A stretch of DNA of 26,521 nt, taken from an uncultured Prevotella sp. (GTDB taxonomy: Bacteria > Bacteroidota > Bacteroidia > Bacteroidales > Bacteroidaceae). The stretch is from contig NZ_URNN01000031.1 of the NCBI RefSeq assembly GCF_900549175.1, positions 1 to 26,521 of the forward strand, written 5' to 3'. Position numbers and translations under genes: made by a program. Below the pieces are notes generated by a model, which worked only from the letters and a program-made list of their open reading frames with translations, was not told the DNA's origin and ran no database searches. Each line of letters begins with the position of its first letter. The stretch's first letter is position 1. This document shows positions 9,777 to 18,666 of the stretch, in pieces.

Positions 9777-11633
9777 ATGTTTAAAGATTTTTTAAAACTG
9801 ATGCGGCGTTTCGTGCCGCCGTACAAGAAGTATCTGGTTTTGTCGATAGTGTTCAACATATTGTCGGCAGTGCTCAACATATTCTCGTTTGCAGCGCTCA
9901 TACCCATTCTTCAGATACTGTTCAAGACCGGCGATGCCGGCCATGTGACCGAGCTGATGGCATGGGACTGGAACAAAGTGAAGGAGGTGGCGTCAAACAA
10001 TGCCAACTATTACGTCACACAGATGATAGACAGCGTGGGGGCCACCACGTCGTTGCTGTTCATAGGCCTGTTTCTGGCCTTCATGACTTTTGTCAAGACC
10101 GGTGCCTACTTCCTTTCGTCGGCCACCATCATACCGATACGTACCGGCATTGTGCGCGACATCCGCAACATGCTCTACCGCAAGATAACATCGCTGCCGC
10201 TCGGCTTTTTCACCGAGGAGCGTAAGGGAGACATCATAGCACGTATCACGGGTGATGTCAACGAGATAGAAAACTCCATCATGTCGTCGCTCGACATGCT
10301 GTTCAAGAATCCGATACTTATCGTGGCCTACTTTACGACACTGCTCATCATCAGCTGGCAGCTGACGCTGTTCACCATTGTCTTTGTGCCTGTAATGGGG
10401 TGGATAATGGGTATGGTAGGCCGCAAGCTCAAGGCCCGTTCGCTCAAGGCACAGGCTCTGTGGAGCGACACGATGAGTCAGGTGGAGGAAACACTTGGCG
10501 GACTGCGCATAATCAAGGCCTTCTGTGCCGAGGATAAGATGAACGAGCGTTTCGCACGTGTTAATGACGAACATCGCGACACGGTGAAGCGTGTGTCAAT
10601 ACGCCAGTCTATGGCCCACCCCATGAGCGAGTTTCTGGGTACGGTGCTGATAGTCATCGTATTGTGGTTCGGCGGTGTGCTTGTGCTTAACAATTACACA
10701 TTGTCGGGTCCGACGTTCATTTATTATCTTGTCATACTGTACAGCATAATCAACCCGCTGAAGGAGTTTTCCAAGGCAGGGTACAACATACCCAAGGGCC
10801 TGGCCTCGATGGAGCGTGTGAACAAGATTCTGCAGTCGGAGAACCCCATTTGCGAGAAGCGCGACCCGGAGCACATAGCCGAGTTCAAGCATGACATAGA
10901 GTTCCGCAACGTGTCGTTCGCGTACAACTACAATGCCGAAGACCCGTCGAAGACGCGCTGGATTCTGCGCAATGTCAACCTGACGATAGAGAAGGGCAAG
11001 ACTGTGGCACTGGTGGGACAGAGCGGCGGCGGCAAGTCGACCCTCGTCGACCTCATACCGCGCTACTACGACGTGCAGGAGGGCGAGGTGCTCATCGACG
11101 GCATCAACGTGAAGGACCTTGGCATCTACGACCTGCGCCAGCTGATAGGCAACGTCAACCAGGAGGCCATACTCTTCAACGATTCGTTCCGCAACAACAT
11201 TGCCTTCGGTGTGGAAGGTGCCACGCAGGAGCAGATAGACGAGGCGGCAAAAATAGCCAATGCCTACAACTTCATAATGGAGTCGGAACACGGTTTCGAC
11301 ACCAGTGTCGGCGACCGCGGCGGACGTCTCTCCGGCGGACAGCGGCAGCGTGTGAGCATAGCCCGTGCCATATTGAAGAACCCGCCCATACTCATCCTCG
11401 ACGAGGCCACCTCGGCTCTCGACACCGAGAGCGAGCGGCTGGTGCAGGAGGCTCTCGAACGGCTCATGAAGACGCGCACCACCGTTGCCATCGCGCACCG
11501 CCTGTCTACCATACACAGTGCCGACGAGATATGCGTGATACACGAGGGCCGCATCGTTGAGCGCGGCACGCACGAAGAGCTGATAGCCCTCGACGGGTAT
11601 TACAAGAAACTTAACGACATGCAGACACTGTAA
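9777..11633 (+). CDS. ABC transporter, fused permease and ATPase (MsbA-like)
   Basis: Inner-membrane exporter half-transporter that should act as a homodimer. The N-terminal half (about 1-330) carries the six-helix ABC exporter domain. The C-terminal half is the ATPase, with Walker A GQSGGGKST, the signature LSGGQRQR, Walker B ILILDEATSALD and the switch histidine in AHRLST. Length 618 residues is typical of MsbA-like exporters. The gene for an LpxL-type lipid A acyltransferase starts 4 bases after its stop, which supports a role in flipping lipid A-core across the inner membrane; this is inference, since the family also includes drug and peptide exporters. The ATG follows an A-rich stretch after the tandem repeats. 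Confidence 0.9.
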   Translation: MFKDFLKLMRRFVPPYKKYLVLSIVFNILSAVLNIFSFAALIPILQILFKTGDAGHVTELMAWDWNKVKEVASNNANYYVTQMIDSVGATTSLLFIGLFLAFMTFVKTGAYFLSSATIIPIRTGIVRDIRNMLYRKITSLPLGFFTEERKGDIIARITGDVNEIENSIMSSLDMLFKNPILIVAYFTTLLIISWQLTLFTIVFVPVMGWIMGMVGRKLKARSLKAQALWSDTMSQVEETLGGLRIIKAFCAEDKMNERFARVNDEHRDTVKRVSIRQSMAHPMSEFLGTVLIVIVLWFGGVLVLNNYTLSGPTFIYYLVILYSIINPLKEFSKAGYNIPKGLASMERVNKILQSENPICEKRDPEHIAEFKHDIEFRNVSFAYNYNAEDPSKTRWILRNVNLTIEKGKTVALVGQSGGGKSTLVDLIPRYYDVQEGEVLIDGINVKDLGIYDLRQLIGNVNQEAILFNDSFRNNIAFGVEGATQEQIDEAAKIANAYNFIMESEHGFDTSVGDRGGRLSGGQRQRVSIARAILKNPPILILDEATSALDTESERLVQEALERLMKTRTTVAIAHRLSTIHSADEICVIHEGRIVERGTHEELIALDGYYKKLNDMQTL

Positions 11634-11637
11634 GGGT

Positions 11638-12564
11638 ATGAAAAGAGTCTTTTATTACGTATTGTTCGGTTTGTGGTATATCCTTTCACTTTTGCCGATG
11701 AGGGTGCTTTATGTAGTTTCCGACGGACTGTTTTATCTGATATACTATGTGGTGAAATACCGCCGGCCGTTGGTGCGCAAGAATCTGAGCGACTCTTTTC
11801 CTGAAAAATCCGAGCAGGAGATAATAAGGATAGAAAAAGGTTTCTATTCGTGGTTCTGCGATTATATTGTGGAGACCATAAAGCTGTTCTCAATGAGCGA
11901 GAGGCAGATAAAGCGGCGCATGCGTTTCGTGGGTATGGAGCAGGTAAGCGAATACGTGAAGCAGGGCCGGTCGTGCTCGTTGTATCTGGGCCACTACTGC
12001 AACTGGGAGTGGGTGACATCCATACCGCTGTCGATGGGTGGCGATGTCGTGTGCGGACAGATTTACCACGTGCTTGAAAACCCGATGTTCGACAAACTCT
12101 TCCTGCGTCTGCGCAGCCGCATGGGCGCCGTGAGCATACCCATGGCCGAGACGCTGCGCCACATCGTGCGCTACCGCAACGAGGGCAAGCCGGTGATGAT
12201 AGGCTTCATTGCCGACCAGACACCGTTCTGGAACAACATACACTATTGGACCGACTTTCTCAATCACGACACACCGGTGCTCACCGGTACCGAGCGTATC
12301 ACGCGCAAGGCCGATTTCGTGGCGTTTTATCTTGATTTGCGCCGTGAACGCCGGGGATATTACGTAGGTGAGTTCAAGCTGCTGAGCGACGCGCCTAAGG
12401 AACTGCCCGAATACGAACTCACCGAGAGATATTGGCGTGCCCTGGAGGCCACAATCCGCCGCCAGCCCCACCTGTGGCTGTGGACACACAACCGGTGGAA
12501 GCGCACACGCGAGGAGTGGGAGTGGAGGATAGACCCCGTGACAAAGAAGATGAATCTCAGTTGA
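11638..12564 (+). CDS. Lysophospholipid/lipid A acyltransferase, LpxL (HtrB) family
   Basis: Predicted to transfer a secondary acyl chain to a lipid A precursor at the cytoplasmic face of the inner membrane. The protein has an N-terminal hydrophobic segment (about 5-42) and the catalytic HX4E motif HYCNWE, with H119 and E124. Its C-terminal LWTHNRWK is also characteristic of the family. Length 308 residues is normal for LpxL/LpxM. It lies 4 bases after the MsbA-like exporter gene, so the two are one operon. The stop lies 11 bases from the stop of the convergent acyltransferase gene, leaving hardly any room for a separate terminator. Confidence 0.9.
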   Translation: MKRVFYYVLFGLWYILSLLPMRVLYVVSDGLFYLIYYVVKYRRPLVRKNLSDSFPEKSEQEIIRIEKGFYSWFCDYIVETIKLFSMSERQIKRRMRFVGMEQVSEYVKQGRSCSLYLGHYCNWEWVTSIPLSMGGDVVCGQIYHVLENPMFDKLFLRLRSRMGAVSIPMAETLRHIVRYRNEGKPVMIGFIADQTPFWNNIHYWTDFLNHDTPVLTGTERITRKADFVAFYLDLRRERRGYYVGEFKLLSDAPKELPEYELTERYWRALEATIRRQPHLWLWTHNRWKRTREEWEWRIDPVTKKMNLS

Positions 12565-12575
12565 TTGTTTGAGTT

Positions 12576-13628
12576 TTATCTTTGCCTGATGATTTTCCGT
12601 ATGGGTGTGTAGATGAGTGATACGATATGTGATGAGGCCAGTGAAACGGCCACCAGGGTTACGTATATGGCGATGGGGTAACGCAGCGAATAAATGGCAT
12701 CGCCGAAAATGTAATGGGCAAAGAAGTAGTGCGTGAGCCACATGTTTGTGCTGTGCCGGCCGAAATATTCCAATACGGCTTTTGCCCGGGGCGGAATGGT
12801 GCACACGGCATAGCACGGTATCAGTATCATTACAAACCACGGATGGATGAGGCTTGAGGCACCGATGCTCAGCTTTACCAGCAGCAACACCGTGATGACA
12901 ATACCTGCCGTGACATTGATTCTGTGTTGGTTCCACCTTGACTGCATCCGTTGCCGCAATTTGTCAATCAGACGGTGTCTTGCAAACATGGCTCCAATCA
13001 TGAACATGAACAGCAGCAGGAATATTCTTAGAACGTTGACAATAATCAGATATACCGTTTCAGAACCGTCAAACCGTATGGTGTCTACGGCAGTGTAGGC
13101 ACATACGTACAGGACAAAGGCGGGTACGAGGATAAGCGTTTCGTGTTTTGCGCTGAGGGTATATATGAGTTTCAGAATCCACCAAGACAGTATTGTCAGT
13201 GTGGCGTATGGCAGCAGGAACCACCATGCGCCGTTCATGGAACATTTCAGACCGACAAGATTAAGAAAGGCGTCGTATATGCCGGTGTCGAAGAGAGCTG
13301 GATTGAAAATCACCCCTAACGGATAAAACAACAGGAACACCACCCATAGATTGGCATACAGGCTCAGTACACGCCGGCCGTTGTTCATGCCGCGGCCCTG
13401 CTCCATGGCCCGTTCACGCGTGACGGCCAGTCCGTAACCTCCGAGAAATATATAGATGGGTACGCACATAGAGCATATCTTTTTCATTACCTCTGCCAAA
13501 GGATCGCCGTTCCAGAAATATATGGTGTTGACAAGGTTTGAAGTTTGCTCATGAGAACTGAACAAATGCAACCAAAGCATCAATAAGATGGCGATGCCCT
13601 TTAGTTGTGAGGTGGTAGATTTTTCCAT
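12576..13628 (-). CDS. Membrane acyltransferase, acyltransferase-3 (OafA/NolL-like) family
   Basis: Polytopic inner-membrane protein of about 350 residues with roughly ten hydrophobic segments. The N-terminus has the family hallmark LKGIAILLMLWLHLF, in which a histidine in the first helix is thought to take part in acyl transfer. Such enzymes usually acetylate surface sugars such as O-antigen or capsule; the substrate here is unknown. The frame is open upstream to 13691, but MEKSTTSQLKG at 13628 is the better start, because the longer form would reach back over the promoter at 13662-13692. It is divergent from the fucosyltransferase-like gene and convergent with the LpxL-type gene. Confidence 0.85.
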   Translation of the reverse strand: MEKSTTSQLKGIAILLMLWLHLFSSHEQTSNLVNTIYFWNGDPLAEVMKKICSMCVPIYIFLGGYGLAVTRERAMEQGRGMNNGRRVLSLYANLWVVFLLFYPLGVIFNPALFDTGIYDAFLNLVGLKCSMNGAWWFLLPYATLTILSWWILKLIYTLSAKHETLILVPAFVLYVCAYTAVDTIRFDGSETVYLIIVNVLRIFLLLFMFMIGAMFARHRLIDKLRQRMQSRWNQHRINVTAGIVITVLLLVKLSIGASSLIHPWFVMILIPCYAVCTIPPRAKAVLEYFGRHSTNMWLTHYFFAHYIFGDAIYSLRYPIAIYVTLVAVSLASSHIVSLIYTPIRKIIRQR

Positions 13629-13661
13629 CTGAGATATTGTCGTTGTTTGGTAAAAGTTTTG

Positions 13662-13692
13662 CAAAAATAAGTTATTTATGCAATAATACAAA
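13662..13692 (-). promoter_or_regulatory. Promoter for the acyltransferase-3 gene
   Basis: Read on the minus strand: TTTG (13692-13689), a 19-base spacer, then TATTTTTG (13669-13662). This is a full match to the Bacteroidetes -33/-7 arrangement, 33 bases before the chosen ATG. Confidence 0.75.
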
Positions 13693-13733
13693 AGTTATTC
13701 GGATATTTTGTCGGCATGTTAGGGGAAAAGAAT

Positions 13734-13741
13734 TAATTTTG
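13734..13741 (+). promoter_or_regulatory. Bacteroidales-type -7 box (TAATTTTG) before the fucosyltransferase-like gene
   Basis: TAATTTTG matches TAnnTTTG, 33 bases before the ATG at 13775. The nearest TTTG upstream (13707-13710) is 23 bases away, longer than usual, so the promoter may be weak or need an activator. Confidence 0.55.
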
Positions 13742-13774
13742 TAACGTAAAAACGAATGTTGGAATATTAAAACT

Positions 13775-14596
13775 ATGATATTTGCAAGAGACAAGGGACG
13801 GATGTGCAACAACATGTTGCAGTACGGTCATGTGTATGCCTGGGCGCGTGAACACGGGCGGAAAAGTGTGTCGATGCGCTTTTGTTACAAATACCAATAT
13901 TTCAACATCTGTTCTACCCGCCATCACAACTTCTTCACATATATCGTGGCCAAATACGTGGCGAAACTGGGGCTTATGCCCGTGGTGACGTTCGATGAAG
14001 AGAGTGATGACACGGCGGAAAAGGAACGTGTCATGCTTTCGGCCACTAACGTAATGGTTGAAGGCTGGTATGTGAGATACTACGACCTTTTCCTAAAATA
14101 CAAGCAGGATATTGTATGTTTGTTCTCGTTCAAGAAGAATATACGCGACAAGGTGCAGTCGTATATGGCTACTACCGTGCCGCAGGACGGCTTGAAGCTT
14201 GGTGTGCACATACGTCGGGGTGATTACAAGACGTGGAAAGGCGGACGGTACTATTTCGATGACGAAACGTACATCGCCTATATCCAAAAGTTTGCCGGAC
14301 AGTTTGCCGGCCGGCGGATAGATGTCTGTATCTGCGGCAACGACCCCTTGCTCGACCATCAAAAATACGCCGGCCGGTTGCAGGGACGGGCGAACGTACA
14401 TTTCCCTGCAGGCAACCCCGCCGAAGATTTGTGCCTGCTGTCGGAATGTGACTATATAATGGGTGCTCCGAGCACCTTCTCGCTCGTGGCGTCGATGTAT
14501 CGTGATCGTCCGCTGATGTGGATAGAAAAGCCGCAACCGGACGAAGGCCGGTTGGATTTCCGGAAGTTTGACTGTCTGTTCCGGAATATCAAATAG
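13775..14596 (+). CDS. Glycosyltransferase family 11 (alpha-1,2-fucosyltransferase-like)
   Basis: Predicted cytoplasmic transferase that adds fucose, or a related GDP-sugar, to a surface glycan. The GDP-sugar-binding motif HIRRGDY lies at residues 145-151, as in GT11 enzymes. The N-terminal RMCNNMLQYGHVYAWA corresponds to the family's usual GLGNQMFQYA segment but is altered: the Gly-Asn-Gln is replaced. Near residue 230 the sequence SECDYIMGAPSTFSLVAS fits the conserved C-terminal acidic/Ser-rich region. Length 273 residues is within the family range. Acceptor and donor are not certain. It ends 5 bases before the end of the convergent phosphoethanolamine transferase gene. Confidence 0.8.
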   Translation: MIFARDKGRMCNNMLQYGHVYAWAREHGRKSVSMRFCYKYQYFNICSTRHHNFFTYIVAKYVAKLGLMPVVTFDEESDDTAEKERVMLSATNVMVEGWYVRYYDLFLKYKQDIVCLFSFKKNIRDKVQSYMATTVPQDGLKLGVHIRRGDYKTWKGGRYYFDDETYIAYIQKFAGQFAGRRIDVCICGNDPLLDHQKYAGRLQGRANVHFPAGNPAEDLCLLSECDYIMGAPSTFSLVASMYRDRPLMWIEKPQPDEGRLDFRKFDCLFRNIK

Positions 14597-14601
14597 GAAG
14601 A

Positions 14602-16386
14602 TTAAATTGTATCGTTTGATATTTTGATTTTTCCGCCCATCGACACCAGCATCTCCCGCGTATATTTATAGTCAGATGACGCGAGCGAGTTGCTTTCGTC
14701 AAATCTGTTGCTTTTTATGTCCATGATGCCGCACATCAGTTCGTATGCGAGGTCGTTTGTCCAGAAACATCCGGCGTTTGCCTTCAATGCGGCAGCTCTT
14801 GCCGGGTGTTGTTCCACATATTCGTCGCTCATCCATACCATCAGCGGTATTCGTATGTCGCCGAAACCTCCGAAATTGGGCAATCTGTGTCTGTCAGGTA
14901 CGCATGCATGGTCAGAAAAATATACCATTGCCTGCATGTTCAGACGCCTGCGTCCGTAATCGAAGAACCGTTGCAGTACGGAGTCGGTGTAATACAGCGA
15001 GTTTTTGTAGTTTGTTATGTTGTCATTGTCTCCCGGTGTTCCCCATTGTCTTGTTTTCCTTGGAAACCGGTTTTCAAAGTTGAAATGGCTTCCTTTCAGA
15101 TGCAGTACCAACAGATTGTCTGTATCGGGGCTCACTTCGTCAAGGAATTCAATGAGGCTTTCGTCATACTGTATTTTGTTAAGCTCCTGGCATGTCCATT
15201 TGGCGACGTCGGCTGTTTCGGCCACAAGCGTTATCGGAGTGTCGGCAGCGCCGAGATGTCCCTGGTTGCTGTACCAGTGGACTTTCCATCCGAGTTTGTG
15301 TGCTATGTCTACAATCGAGCATGATGTATGAAACTCGCCGTCTTCATATTGGTTGTATTCCGTGAGTGCCTTTTCGAGTGACGGCACGGTCTGAACGTCG
15401 CAACTGTATGCGTTTCTGTATATTATGCAGTTGGGGTTGTCTTTTCTCATGGCGGTCATCCATGGGGTTGTTTCCACATCTACGTCCGTGAATGTGCTCA
15501 TGAAATCGCGCGATGCCGATTCTCCAATTACCATGACAACGGTTTGAGGTCTGTGCGTCTTGCTGACAATCGGCGTTACTGTCAGTTTGTCCATGCGTTG
15601 CTGTCTGTCTGTTATATAGCGGCTGTTGCTGTCCACATAGTCCTTCACCACCGTGTAGAGATTCCATATTCCTGTTCTTACAAGCAGCCCGTGATGTGGT
15701 TTGAATGAGTATACAGCCATAAATGCGGTTACAGCCGCGGCGATGGCTTTTTGTATGAAGCCGGCGTCCCCCTCTTCGAAACAGTATGATATGTTAATTG
15801 CCATACAAGCCCCGCACAGGCAGGCTATGCACAGTGCTGCTCCCACCACTTTTACGGGATGATACGAGCGCAGGAACTCTATAATCTCGTTGTAATGTGT
15901 TTCCTGCAGCATCTTCATCCCGTTTACGTTTATACACTCTTTGCAAACGAAATAATATATCCACATTGCCACCGGCACCATTAGAAGCGCGAACTCCAAC
16001 AGCCCGATGACATACCTGGACAGTGGGAACGCGGCAAGCAGTCCGGTGAGCAATCCGAACATGTATATTCCGAAGGCTATGTCAATCTGGTTGTCATATC
16101 CTGTGGCTGTCTTGCGGTTTGTAAGGTGATATAACAGCGGGAATGTGACAATCCATGCCAAGGCGACGGCGGCGGCCATGCCGACAGCGGGTTGGAGGAT
16201 GTCCGCGTCTACCGCAGATAACGGCACAAGAGCCAATACCGACGAGAAAAGGTATCGCCGCAACTGCTGGCCTCGGGCGTTGCGGGCCACGCCTTTGTTG
16301 CAGAACATGTATACGGCAAATGCCGCAATCCACACGATTACGGCTGTTATGGCGTTGGTTATGAGGTTTTCAAAAGTCATAAACAT
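14602..16386 (-). CDS. Phosphoethanolamine transferase (EptA/CptA-like, sulfatase fold)
   Basis: Predicted to move phosphoethanolamine from phosphatidylethanolamine to lipid A or core sugar on the periplasmic side of the inner membrane. About five transmembrane helices occupy residues 1-230. The periplasmic alkaline-phosphatase-fold domain follows, with VIGESASRDF near 285, the probable nucleophile Thr near 333 in DVQTVPS, HLKGSH, and the metal-binding YFSDHA. All are counterparts of EptA motifs, though the usual GESAR and SDHGE are modified. Length is 594 residues. The start is ATG 16386 or ATG 16380; either overlaps the end of the upstream GT4 gene, so translation is probably coupled. Such modification reduces negative surface charge and often gives resistance to cationic peptides; that outcome is inferred here. 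Confidence 0.88.
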   Translation of the reverse strand: MFMTFENLITNAITAVIVWIAAFAVYMFCNKGVARNARGQQLRRYLFSSVLALVPLSAVDADILQPAVGMAAAVALAWIVTFPLLYHLTNRKTATGYDNQIDIAFGIYMFGLLTGLLAAFPLSRYVIGLLEFALLMVPVAMWIYYFVCKECINVNGMKMLQETHYNEIIEFLRSYHPVKVVGAALCIACLCGACMAINISYCFEEGDAGFIQKAIAAAVTAFMAVYSFKPHHGLLVRTGIWNLYTVVKDYVDSNSRYITDRQQRMDKLTVTPIVSKTHRPQTVVMVIGESASRDFMSTFTDVDVETTPWMTAMRKDNPNCIIYRNAYSCDVQTVPSLEKALTEYNQYEDGEFHTSCSIVDIAHKLGWKVHWYSNQGHLGAADTPITLVAETADVAKWTCQELNKIQYDESLIEFLDEVSPDTDNLLVLHLKGSHFNFENRFPRKTRQWGTPGDNDNITNYKNSLYYTDSVLQRFFDYGRRRLNMQAMVYFSDHACVPDRHRLPNFGGFGDIRIPLMVWMSDEYVEQHPARAAALKANAGCFWTNDLAYELMCGIMDIKSNRFDESNSLASSDYKYTREMLVSMGGKIKISNDTI

Positions 16387-17473
16387 CTTCTTTTATGTGT
16401 TTTATAAACCTGTTGTAATTCATGTTTTCCTTGAAATCAGTATATGCCTTCCGGCTCAGCTTCTGCCGCAGCTCGGCGTTACCGGCCAGTGCGTCTATCT
16501 TCTTGGCTAACGTCCCGGCGTCATTTGGGGCGACAAGCAGCGCGTTGTTGCCGTCACTCAGATATTCGGCCTGCCCGCCGTTGTCGGTTGCTATCACACA
16601 ACGGCCCTGCGACATGTATTCCATGCACGACAGCGAAGAAGATTCCTGTACCACCGACGGCAGTATTCCGAAGTCGCAGCTGCCGAGATAAGCCGGCGCA
16701 TTGTTGCGGAACCCGGCAAACACTATTCTCTCCTCCGGCAGCAGTACGGCGGCCTTCCTTTTCAAATGTTCTGTATATTCGTCATCACCGGAGCCTATAA
16801 GCACGAGGCAGACATTCTTGTCTTTCAGCTTGCCCATGGCCTCCACAAGCACGTCAAGCCCTTTCTCCGCGCATATTCTTCCGTGGTACATTGCAACGAC
16901 AGTCTGCGTGTCTATGCCGAATTCCTTTCTGATGTCGATTCTTTCCATCTCTTCCGGCACCTTTATACTGTTTCTGACAGTCATGAGGCGGGTGCCGTGA
17001 GGCGTGTCGTGACATCCGGCCATAAACTCTCTTTTGGCCAAATCCGACACAAAGACGATGGTGTCAATGTGTCTGTACAACCATCGGTAAAGCATGCTGT
17101 TCTTGCCGCGGCGCACCAAATGGCGTGTAACGACAATCTTCACATTGTTCTTTCCAGACAATATCCGGGCATATACGGCGGTAAAGGCATCTTTGAAGTT
17201 GTGTGCATGAATGACGCATGAACCGTTTTTGCGGCGCAGTATGGCGGCAAGTTTGAGTGCGCTTGCGGCATCTGGTGCGCCACGTAAGGCGGCCTGTTGC
17301 ATGCTGACGCCAAGTCCGGCCATGCGTGCCACCACCGGCGCTGCATTGCGGGTGAGCAGTGTGATGTCGCAGCCGTCAGCTTTCAGGGTGTCGCAAAGGT
17401 CATAAACATATTGTTCGCCGCCTCCCCATACTTTGTTCGACACAAGATGTACGATGTGTTTGGGTGTTGTCAT
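16370..17473 (-). CDS. Glycosyltransferase, GT4 family
   Basis: GT-B fold retaining transferase using a nucleotide sugar, probably building lipopolysaccharide core. The acceptor-side N-terminal domain begins LVSNKVWGGGEQYVYDL, the glycine-rich loop expected in GT4. The donor-side domain has HGRICAEKG at about 198-205 and the EX7E motif with E277 and E285. A C-terminal helical tail completes the 367-residue protein, a normal length. Its ATG overlaps the stop of the upstream GT2 gene by 4 bases (ATGA), and its own end overlaps the phosphoethanolamine transferase start, so the three genes form one coupled operon. The donor sugar cannot be named from sequence. Confidence 0.88.
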   Translation of the reverse strand: MTTPKHIVHLVSNKVWGGGEQYVYDLCDTLKADGCDITLLTRNAAPVVARMAGLGVSMQQAALRGAPDAASALKLAAILRRKNGSCVIHAHNFKDAFTAVYARILSGKNNVKIVVTRHLVRRGKNSMLYRWLYRHIDTIVFVSDLAKREFMAGCHDTPHGTRLMTVRNSIKVPEEMERIDIRKEFGIDTQTVVAMYHGRICAEKGLDVLVEAMGKLKDKNVCLVLIGSGDDEYTEHLKRKAAVLLPEERIVFAGFRNNAPAYLGSCDFGILPSVVQESSSLSCMEYMSQGRCVIATDNGGQAEYLSDGNNALLVAPNDAGTLAKKIDALAGNAELRQKLSRKAYTDFKENMNYNRFIKHIKEDVYDF

Positions 17474-18228
17474 TGCTCCTTTCTCAGTTGGTTTTCAATG
17501 ATTTTCGATACGAGCACGGCCTGATAGATGGCCGACAGGACAGAACTGACAAACCCTCTTTTACCCATCATATATCCGCGCTGTATGAAGTAAGAGCGGA
17601 AAAACCTCCATGCCGGACGCCACAGCAGTGCCCCCGTGCCATATCCTTTCCGGCTTTTCTTTACCACTTCATTGTCTGTATACTCGTTCATCTTTGCCAC
17701 CCATTGATGCATGCTTTCATCGGCAAGGTGTATCATTCTGTATGCGGTGGGGATGCGTTCCGTACGGCCTTTCACTGTAGGAAACGTGTGTACGTGCGGG
17801 GGCCATGTGGTTCCTTCGCGCAGGAAGAAGCGCAGTTGGTAGTCGTGCGACCAGTTGCGGTTGTATGCTCCCATAAACTTGTTGTGCCGCGGAATATAAA
17901 GACCGGCAGGACAGTTGGGCTCTTTTATCCTTTCATACAGGTAGCCGCGCAGCTCCGGCGTTATAATCTCGTCGGCATCCACCACAAGCACCCATTTGCA
18001 GGCGGCGCTTTGTATGGCAAATGTACGTGCCGGTTCGGCGCTTTTGTGGTTGCCTTTGGGGAATGTTACAATCCTGCACCCGTATTCTCCGGCTATATCG
18101 CGGGTGTTGTCGGTGCTCTCCATGTCGCATATGACAATCTCGTCGAAGCCTTTTACGGCCTCAAGCACCTCCTTCAGATGCTTTTCGGCATTGTAGGTGT
18201 TGATGACAACAGAAATCTTATTTTCCAT
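17470..18228 (-). CDS. Glycosyltransferase, GT2 family (WaaE/KdtX-like)
   Basis: GT-A fold inverting transferase, first gene of a lipopolysaccharide-type operon. It has the N-terminal nucleotide-binding strand ISVVINTYNAEKHL, CDMESTDNT with D35, and the DAD metal-binding motif at residues 84-86 (VVDADE). Its basic C-terminal region resembles the membrane-associated tail of WaaE/KdtX-like core glucosyltransferases. The frame is open to an ATG at 18300, which would add 24 polar residues. I chose 18228 because MENKISVV matches the usual family start. The longer form is still possible, as it begins just downstream of the promoter. The stop overlaps the next gene's start by 4 bases. Confidence 0.85.
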   Translation of the reverse strand: MENKISVVINTYNAEKHLKEVLEAVKGFDEIVICDMESTDNTRDIAGEYGCRIVTFPKGNHKSAEPARTFAIQSAACKWVLVVDADEIITPELRGYLYERIKEPNCPAGLYIPRHNKFMGAYNRNWSHDYQLRFFLREGTTWPPHVHTFPTVKGRTERIPTAYRMIHLADESMHQWVAKMNEYTDNEVVKKSRKGYGTGALLWRPAWRFFRSYFIQRGYMMGKRGFVSSVLSAIYQAVLVSKIIENQLRKEQ

Positions 18229-18325
18229 AACGGTTGGTTCATGTCCGGGGCTGCATTGCTGGTGCGGCATGAATTGCGGTGTGGTTTTATTCATCGTCAT
18301 GTTGATGTATGAAAGTTATTGACCA

Positions 18326-18356
18326 CAAAATTAAGAATAAAAAACCAACAAGCAAA
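18326..18356 (-). promoter_or_regulatory. Promoter of the GT2-GT4-phosphoethanolamine transferase operon
   Basis: On the minus strand: TTTG (18356-18353), a 19-base spacer, then TAATTTTG (18333-18326). This is a full match to the Bacteroidetes promoter pattern and lies directly before the GT2 gene. Confidence 0.75.
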
Positions 18357-18399
18357 GTTTTTATTGTAAAAACAAGAATTAAACAAGGATAAAAAGAAC

Positions 18400-18407
18400 T
18401 ACCTTTG
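18400..18407 (+). promoter_or_regulatory. Bacteroidales-type -7 box (TACCTTTG) before the truncated membrane-protein gene
   Basis: TACCTTTG fits TAnnTTTG and points towards the pseudogene at 18458. No -33 TTTG is evident. It is followed at 18416-18421 by AAGGAGA-like sequence. The intact downstream copy of the gene has a different upstream region. Confidence 0.45.
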
Positions 18408-18428
18408 CAGACAAAAGGAGATAGGGTT

Positions 18429-18461
18429 ATGGCACTACAGAACTTACTAAAAAAACGATGA
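18429..18461 (+). CDS. Possible 10-residue leader peptide overlapping the pseudogene start
   Basis: ATG to TGA frame encoding MALQNLLKKR, preceded by AAAAGGAGATAGGG, a Shine-Dalgarno-like purine run. Its TGA overlaps the ATG of the truncated gene (ATGA), the arrangement of coupled translation. Just before the stop is a run of seven A bases on which a -1 slip would join this frame to the downstream one. It is absent upstream of the intact copy at 24517. It could be chance. Confidence 0.2.
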   Translation: MALQNLLKKR

Positions 18462-18666
18462 AGAGTTTTCTTGTTGCATTGTTCCGGCCTGTGTTTGCGT
18501 CACGGGCGATAATCCTGACTGTCATCGCAGGACTGCTGTATAGGGCAGCCTGTGGCATGCAGGGTGTGAACACGGTGGATGTGGGCTTTTGCAATACATT
18601 CTATCAAGTGATATTCACCGCTCCCGACTCCAATGTGTTCAATTTCCTCTATTATCTCACGGGCTT
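18452..18666 (+). repeat. Direct repeat, left copy (5' end of the membrane-protein gene)
   Basis: About 215 bases matching 24511-24726 with two substitutions (a C/T near residue 14 and an A/T near residue 21 of the reading frame) and one missing G at 18660-18663. Similarity stops abruptly at both ends. The two copies bracket the four-gene operon. Confidence 0.95.

Noticed and set aside
10596..11573. 325-codon minus-strand frame within the ABC transporter gene
   Set aside because: Shadow; it lies over the Walker and signature motifs of the plus-strand ATPase.
11890..12936. 348-codon minus-strand frame across the LpxL-type gene and the acyltransferase-3 gene
   Set aside because: Spans two convergent genes with good family motifs in other frames; His- and Cys-rich composition typical of a shadow.
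17464..18312. 282-codon plus-strand frame opposite the GT2 gene
   Set aside because: Antisense shadow; the minus strand has GT2 motifs and coupled overlaps with its neighbours, while this frame gives no recognisable domain.
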